Shown here piece after piece: positions 6,816 to 10,023 of a DNA stretch of 10,023 bases; within the stretch, counting starts at the first letter, position 1; every line of letters begins with the position of its first letter. Source of the stretch: a bacterium (GTDB lineage Bacteria > Actinomycetota > Acidimicrobiia > Acidimicrobiales > Ilumatobacteraceae). Made by a program: the position numbers and the translations under genes. Location of the stretch: contig JAPOIQ010000022.1 in the NCBI GenBank assembly GCA_029978815.1, forward strand, positions 1 through 10,023, written 5' to 3'. The notes under the pieces are model-generated. The model was not told where the DNA came from. It ran no database searches and saw nothing but the letters and a program-made list of their open reading frames with translations.

Positions 6816-7475
6816 GTGCGAATTCTTATTGCTCGATGCTCCGTTGACTACGCCGGCCGACTTTCGGCTCACCTTCCAGAAGCGGTTCGTCTCATCATGG
6901 TGAAAGCAGATGGTTGCGTCGCGATTCATGCTGACGGCGGCGCGTATAAGCCGCTCAACTGGATGAATTCGCCGAATACCCTTGCCGACCACGGCGATCA
7001 CTGGATCGTGACGAACCCGAAGGGTGAGACGCTCACCATCAACTTGCATGAGGTCTTCGAAGAACTGTCTCACGAATTCGGTGATGACCCGGGGTTAACG
7101 AAAGACGGGGTTGAAGCTCACCTGCAGGAACTCCTCGCCGCTGCGCCAGAGGTGATGGAAGATGGGTTACGACTCGTTCGTCGTGAGTACCCGACTGCGA
7201 TCGGTCCGGTCGACCTTGTCTGTCGCGATGCGGATGATGCTGTTGTCGCGATCGAAGTGAAACGACGCGGCGAGATCGATGGGGTCGAGCAGTTGACCCG
7301 CTACATCGAACGCCTTCATCTTGACTCTTCACTAGGAGAGGTGCGCGGCATGTTCGTTGCGCAAGTCATCAAACCTCAAGCTCGTGTGCTTGCCGAATCA
7401 CGCGGATATCGATGTGTCGAAGTTGATTACGACGCTCTGCGCGGGCTTGCCCCTGACGAGCTCAGACTGTTCTGA
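6816..7475 (+). CDS. nucS: Mismatch-specific endonuclease NucS (EndoMS)
   Basis: This 219-residue protein matches the length and motif order of actinobacterial NucS. NucS is the core of the non-canonical mismatch repair that substitutes for MutS/MutL in most Actinobacteria and some archaea. It cuts both strands at mismatches such as G-T and G-G. The N-terminal DNA-binding/dimerisation domain shows [11 protein letters not shown] (11-21), [12 protein letters not shown] and YKPLNWM (44-50). The C-terminal RecB-like nuclease domain shows [29 protein letters not shown] with D133, and [19 protein letters not shown] with E147 and K149. The D-x13-ExK spacing matches the archaeal catalytic triad. The last residues, DELRLF, resemble the conserved C-terminal tail through which NucS contacts the sliding clamp. 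The start is GTG, preceded by a TAGTTT -10 element, with no Shine-Dalgarno sequence. It is flanked by a UbiB-like kinase and manA, neither with a known repair role. Confidence 0.96.
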   Translation: MRILIARCSVDYAGRLSAHLPEAVRLIMVKADGCVAIHADGGAYKPLNWMNSPNTLADHGDHWIVTNPKGETLTINLHEVFEELSHEFGDDPGLTKDGVEAHLQELLAAAPEVMEDGLRLVRREYPTAIGPVDLVCRDADDAVVAIEVKRRGEIDGVEQLTRYIERLHLDSSLGEVRGMFVAQVIKPQARVLAESRGYRCVEVDYDALRGLAPDELRLF

Positions 7476-7511
7476 ACATCAGCGTTTCATCGATGTGCGA
7501 CACTCCGGCAG

Positions 7512-7517
7512 TATCGT
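7512..7517 (+). promoter_or_regulatory. Probable -10 element (TATCGT) for leaderless manA
   Basis: TATCGT fits TAnnnT and ends seven bases before the ATG at 7525, within the 49-base gap between nucS and manA. There is no Shine-Dalgarno sequence and no convincing -35. Its placement supports ATG 7525 as the manA start over in-frame codons further upstream. Confidence 0.45.
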
Positions 7518-7524
7518 TCAGCCG

Positions 7525-8481
7525 ATGAGGCCGATAACCGGCGTCGTGCAGCACTACCCGTGGGGCACGACTGATGAAATTCCTCGCCTTCTCGGTGCCG
7601 CACCAGACGGGCAACCGTGGGCCGAGTATTGGCTCGGCACTCATCCTCATGGGCCTTCAACCTGTGATGACGGCTCGCCTCTGTCTGACCTCGCCGGTGA
7701 ACTTCCTTACCTGTTGAAACTTCTTTCAGCGGACCGGCCGTTGTCGTTACAGACCCACCCAAACGCTGAGCAGGCTGAGCAAGGTTTCGCTGAAGGCTAT
7801 TTCTCTGATCCCCGACCGAAGCCAGAGTTGCTCATTGCCGTTACCGAGTTCACTGCTCTCTGCGGCGTTCGGCCGATCGCTCACACGATCGAATTGTTGA
7901 CTGAACTCGGTCTTGTGCAACTCGCCAACCAACTTTCGTCTCAAGGCGCAATGTCGGTCATCACCGATCTCTACCGCTCAAACATTGACGTCTCCTCGAT
8001 CGTCAAGGCCTGTGCATCATCGACGACAGATGAAGCACAACTCGTGGGGCAACTCAATGAGATGTACCCCAATGAACCCAGTGCCGCAGTGGCACTTTTA
8101 CTCAACCTTGTTCACCTGAAGCCGGGCGAAGCAATTCATCTCGATGCAGGGAATTTGCACGCGTATATCTCAGGCACCGGCATCGAACTCATGGCTTCGA
8201 GTAACAATGTTGTGCGAGGTGGCCTTACCAGCAAGCCGATCGATGTTGACCTCTTGCTGAGCATCATCGACCCGACACCACTTGAGAGGCCCACTCTCGC
8301 AGGAACAGGAAGTTTCGACCTGAAAGGGGTCGGCATTCGAATCAGTCGAGTCAATGCCGGTGAACAGGTCACCGCCGATATCCACTCTCTTGCAATCAGA
8401 GATGATGGAATCGCGTTCTACACCGCCCCAGGCGAAACGATCAATTCAACGATCGGCTGCTGGGCCGTTCTCGGGTCTTGA
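7525..8481 (+). CDS. manA: Mannose-6-phosphate isomerase, class I
   Basis: This 318-residue cupin-fold zinc enzyme interconverts fructose-6-phosphate and mannose-6-phosphate. It feeds GDP-mannose for glycan and glycolipid synthesis, or allows mannose to be used. The opening ITGVVQHYPWG, the segment AEYWLGTHPHGPS and LPYLLKLLSADRPLSLQTHPN are type I signatures. The zinc ligands are Q76 and H78 (SLQTHPN), E101 (KPEL) and H212 (GNLHAY). The active-site arginine is R231 in NNVVRGGLTSKPID. At 318 residues it is shorter than the roughly 390-residue E. coli enzyme, mainly through compact helical and C-terminal parts, but all metal ligands are kept. The reading frame is open back to 7357, overlapping nucS. 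The start at 7525 is chosen because the family's first conserved residues begin there and a TATCGT -10 lies seven bases upstream. It faces the SCO6745-family gene with only 17 bases between stops. Confidence 0.94.
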   Translation: MRPITGVVQHYPWGTTDEIPRLLGAAPDGQPWAEYWLGTHPHGPSTCDDGSPLSDLAGELPYLLKLLSADRPLSLQTHPNAEQAEQGFAEGYFSDPRPKPELLIAVTEFTALCGVRPIAHTIELLTELGLVQLANQLSSQGAMSVITDLYRSNIDVSSIVKACASSTTDEAQLVGQLNEMYPNEPSAAVALLLNLVHLKPGEAIHLDAGNLHAYISGTGIELMASSNNVVRGGLTSKPIDVDLLLSIIDPTPLERPTLAGTGSFDLKGVGIRISRVNAGEQVTADIHSLAIRDDGIAFYTAPGETINSTIGCWAVLGS

Positions 8482-8500
8482 GAGCCGCCGCTACAGGCTC
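8482..8500. other. Short hairpin between convergent genes, possible weak terminator
   Basis: GAGCC (8482-8486) and GGCTC (8496-8500) are complementary and enclose a 9-base loop, in the 17-base space between the manA stop and the stop of the opposing gene. There is no T-run on either side, so it does not look like a classical intrinsic terminator. It could slow polymerase from both directions. I see no other terminator here. Confidence 0.25.
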
Positions 8501-9239
8501 AGCCCTCACCCTTCAAGGCCGCATGCATTGCATCTGTGCCGGCAATAAGTGCTGCTGCCTCATCTTCGGTCAACACCGCAAAGGCTGATTCGAGGATCTC
8601 GTTTGTCATTGCTTCTGCCCGATCACGCTTGGCAATGTCGTCAGCGGTCGGCTCGGCAACTTCTCCCTCGGCCCAACCGAACGTTGCGACATCATTTGGG
8701 CGCTTAATTGCGTGTGCAACAACTGACGGGAGCCCAACCGCTGCGATAGCGGTGAGGTGGGCGCTTCCGCGAAGTTCACGAAGCACCATCGCTTGATGGA
8801 ATGCTGCCGCTGGCGCATCGCTCGGAACTGGCTCTGCTTTCAAACCGGCGAACAGCGCAAAGGAGGAGTCGTCGATCGCATCAAAGATTTTCTGCACGGC
8901 TGCCACGTAGGCATCAAGTCCATCGATTCCACTCAAATGCGCACGGCCGTGAGCGTGAGCACAGGCAATGTATTCGCGGGCAGCTTCGCGTGGGGCGATC
9001 TTCTCACGAGCGCCATTCCAGAGCTTCTCAATCATTCCCGGGTTGAAGTACCCAAAGGCAGAGTGCACGACTGCAGGTTCAACATCGCCGAGCACCCCTC
9101 CCCGCCCGATGACATAGAAGTAGAAACCACCGAGGCCAAATTCTTTACCTCGGCTCGTCGTCTCTGGCGTGAAATAGAAGGCCGCACCAATGTCGCCGGT
9201 CTTCTGGGCGATTGCGGAAATTGTGTCTTGAGCGCTCAT
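8499..9239 (-). CDS. SCO6745-family protein of unknown function
   Basis: This 246-residue protein resembles the actinobacterial SCO6745 family, whose biochemical role I do not know to be established. Recognisable blocks are YFTPET near the N-terminus (22-27), GFYFYVIGRGGVLGDVEPAVV (38-58), SAFGYFNPGMIEKLWNG (60-76), and the family-like LRELRGSAH (153-161) followed by LTAIAAVGLPSVVAHAI. The C-terminal quarter, from about residue 198, is a charged helical segment ending near LIAGTDAMHAAL. The protein looks alpha-helical and soluble, with no signal peptide or membrane segment. It begins 12 bases after the dehydrogenase stop on the same strand, so the two are probably co-transcribed. An internal TTGACG upstream of the start has no good -10 at standard spacing. 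No Shine-Dalgarno sequence is present. Confidence 0.75.
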   Translation of the reverse strand: MSAQDTISAIAQKTGDIGAAFYFTPETTSRGKEFGLGGFYFYVIGRGGVLGDVEPAVVHSAFGYFNPGMIEKLWNGAREKIAPREAAREYIACAHAHGRAHLSGIDGLDAYVAAVQKIFDAIDDSSFALFAGLKAEPVPSDAPAAAFHQAMVLRELRGSAHLTAIAAVGLPSVVAHAIKRPNDVATFGWAEGEVAEPTADDIAKRDRAEAMTNEILESAFAVLTEDEAAALIAGTDAMHAALKGEG

Positions 9240-9251
9240 AGGTCTAGATGT

Positions 9252-10023
9252 TCACACGCTCTCGTTGCCGTCAACGAACCGGCGGACCTCTGGGGCACGC
9301 CCGGTGTTGCCGTATGCGATTCCAGACATTGTCTTCATGTTTTTGAATTCGTGATCGATGAGGCGCGGAGCGGCTGCAAGCAGACCACCATCAGCCACCA
9401 CGCACTGTCCGGTCACAAAACGTGATTCATCGGTTGAGAGCCAATACATCACATCCGCAATCGCAGTTGCGTCGCCGCGATCTGGCCACGGCTGAATCTC
9501 TGCCCGCCACGAGTCGGTGCGTTCGGGCTTTCCTCGAGTGAGTAACTCGGTATAGATCGCTCCCGGGCACACTGCGTTGACGCGAATGCGATGCTCGGCA
9601 AGTTCAGCCGCTGTTGTCATGGTCAACGAGATCACACCAGACTTCGTTGCCGAGTACGCCTGGGGGCCTCCTCCTCCTGACATGCCTGCAACGCTGGCGG
9701 TGTTGACGATGGTGCCTCCGTTGCCGAGGCCGATCATCGCCCGGGCAGCATGTTTGGTGCCTAAAAAGACCGATCGCATATTGATTGCAAATGTTGCATC
9801 CCACTCTTCGACCTCTTGTTCGGTGATCGGGCCAAAGGCTCCACCAATTCCTGCGTTGTTCACCATTGAGTCGACGCGACCGAAGCGATTCATCGCCAAT
9901 TCAACAAGAGCCGCAACGTCTGTCTCCTCTGCGACGTCGACTGGAAGAAATGCGAGCCGGTCTCCAGCATCAATTTCTGACAGCAGGGTTGCACCACGTT
10001 CTTCGTTGAGGTCGCCGACAACA
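9252..10023 (-). CDS. SDR family NAD(P)-dependent oxidoreductase (partial, N-terminus beyond the window)
   Basis: The visible 256 residues are a classical short-chain dehydrogenase/reductase, a Rossmann-fold enzyme that interconverts alcohols and ketones. The N-terminal TGxxxGxG glycine motif lies beyond the right edge. Visible motifs, numbered from the first complete codon, are VVGDL (1-5), PVDV (27-30), NNAG (55-58), N81, catalytic S110, YSATK (Y123, K127), RIRVNAVCPG (145-154) and TGQCVVADGG (204-213). The aspartate D4 at the end of the second beta strand suggests NAD over NADP preference; this is inference. The protein continues some 43 residues past ADGG, where most members end within about ten, in a basic tail containing SGIAYGNTGRAPEVRRFV. 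The substrate cannot be inferred. A TTG at 9899 is internal, because the frame stays open with conserved SDR sequence to the window end. It is the upstream member of a probable pair with the SCO6745-family gene. Confidence 0.92.
   Translation of the reverse strand, partial: VVGDLNEERGATLLSEIDAGDRLAFLPVDVAEETDVAALVELAMNRFGRVDSMVNNAGIGGAFGPITEQEVEEWDATFAINMRSVFLGTKHAARAMIGLGNGGTIVNTASVAGMSGGGGPQAYSATKSGVISLTMTTAAELAEHRIRVNAVCPGAIYTELLTRGKPERTDSWRAEIQPWPDRGDATAIADVMYWLSTDESRFVTGQCVVADGGLLAAAPRLIDHEFKNMKTMSGIAYGNTGRAPEVRRFVDGNESV

Noticed and set aside
7357..7524. Longer N-terminus for manA starting at 7357
   Set aside because: It overlaps the end of nucS and lacks similarity to the isomerase. 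Conserved residues begin right after ATG 7525.
8757..9425. Plus-strand open frame of 222 codons over the SCO6745-family gene and the SDR end
   Set aside because: It spans two genes on the opposite strand that have family similarity, and its own translation has no recognisable domain.

Overview
The window looks like ordinary chromosomal core sequence from an actinobacterium. The evidence is a fused E2-E1 type 2-oxoglutarate dehydrogenase (Kgd), the NucS/EndoMS mismatch endonuclease, a CysQ of the mycobacterial type and an SCO6745-family protein. The moderate G+C content and lack of Shine-Dalgarno sequences would suit a (possibly aquatic) Acidimicrobiia-like lineage, but that placement is inference. 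I see no mobile element, CRISPR array, tRNA or rRNA, and coding density is very high, with no gene-free stretch above about 125 bases.

Layout. On the minus strand, 1-819 is the N-terminal part of kgd, preceded by an Fe(II)/2-oxoglutarate dioxygenase (843-1697). A 120-base divergent region (1698-1817) separates this pair from a plus-strand run: ettA (1818-3491), cysQ (3491-4249) and a crotonase (4246-5091), which overlap by 1 and 4 bases and so probably form one operon. Then come an ABC1/UbiB-type kinase (5154-6794), nucS (6816-7475) and manA (7525-8481). Convergent to manA, on the minus strand, lie an SCO6745-family gene (8499-9239) and a short-chain dehydrogenase that runs off the right edge (9252-10023).

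How the genes relate. The first minus-strand pair shares 2-oxoglutarate as substrate. The plus-strand genes are a mix of housekeeping functions: translation control, sulfur-nucleotide recycling, acyl-CoA chemistry, a lipid-quinone type kinase, mismatch repair and mannose-6-phosphate metabolism. They do not form an obvious pathway.

The most interesting signal is regulatory. Four gene starts (dioxygenase, kgd, nucS, manA) have a TAnnnT -10 element ending 6-7 bases before the start codon, and the kinase gene has a looser version with a -35 at exact 17-base spacing. None of the genes has a clear Shine-Dalgarno sequence. This predicts widespread leaderless transcription. A perfect 14-base inverted repeat sits on the -35 of the dioxygenase promoter and is a candidate operator. 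I found no clear sign of an undescribed multi-gene system.
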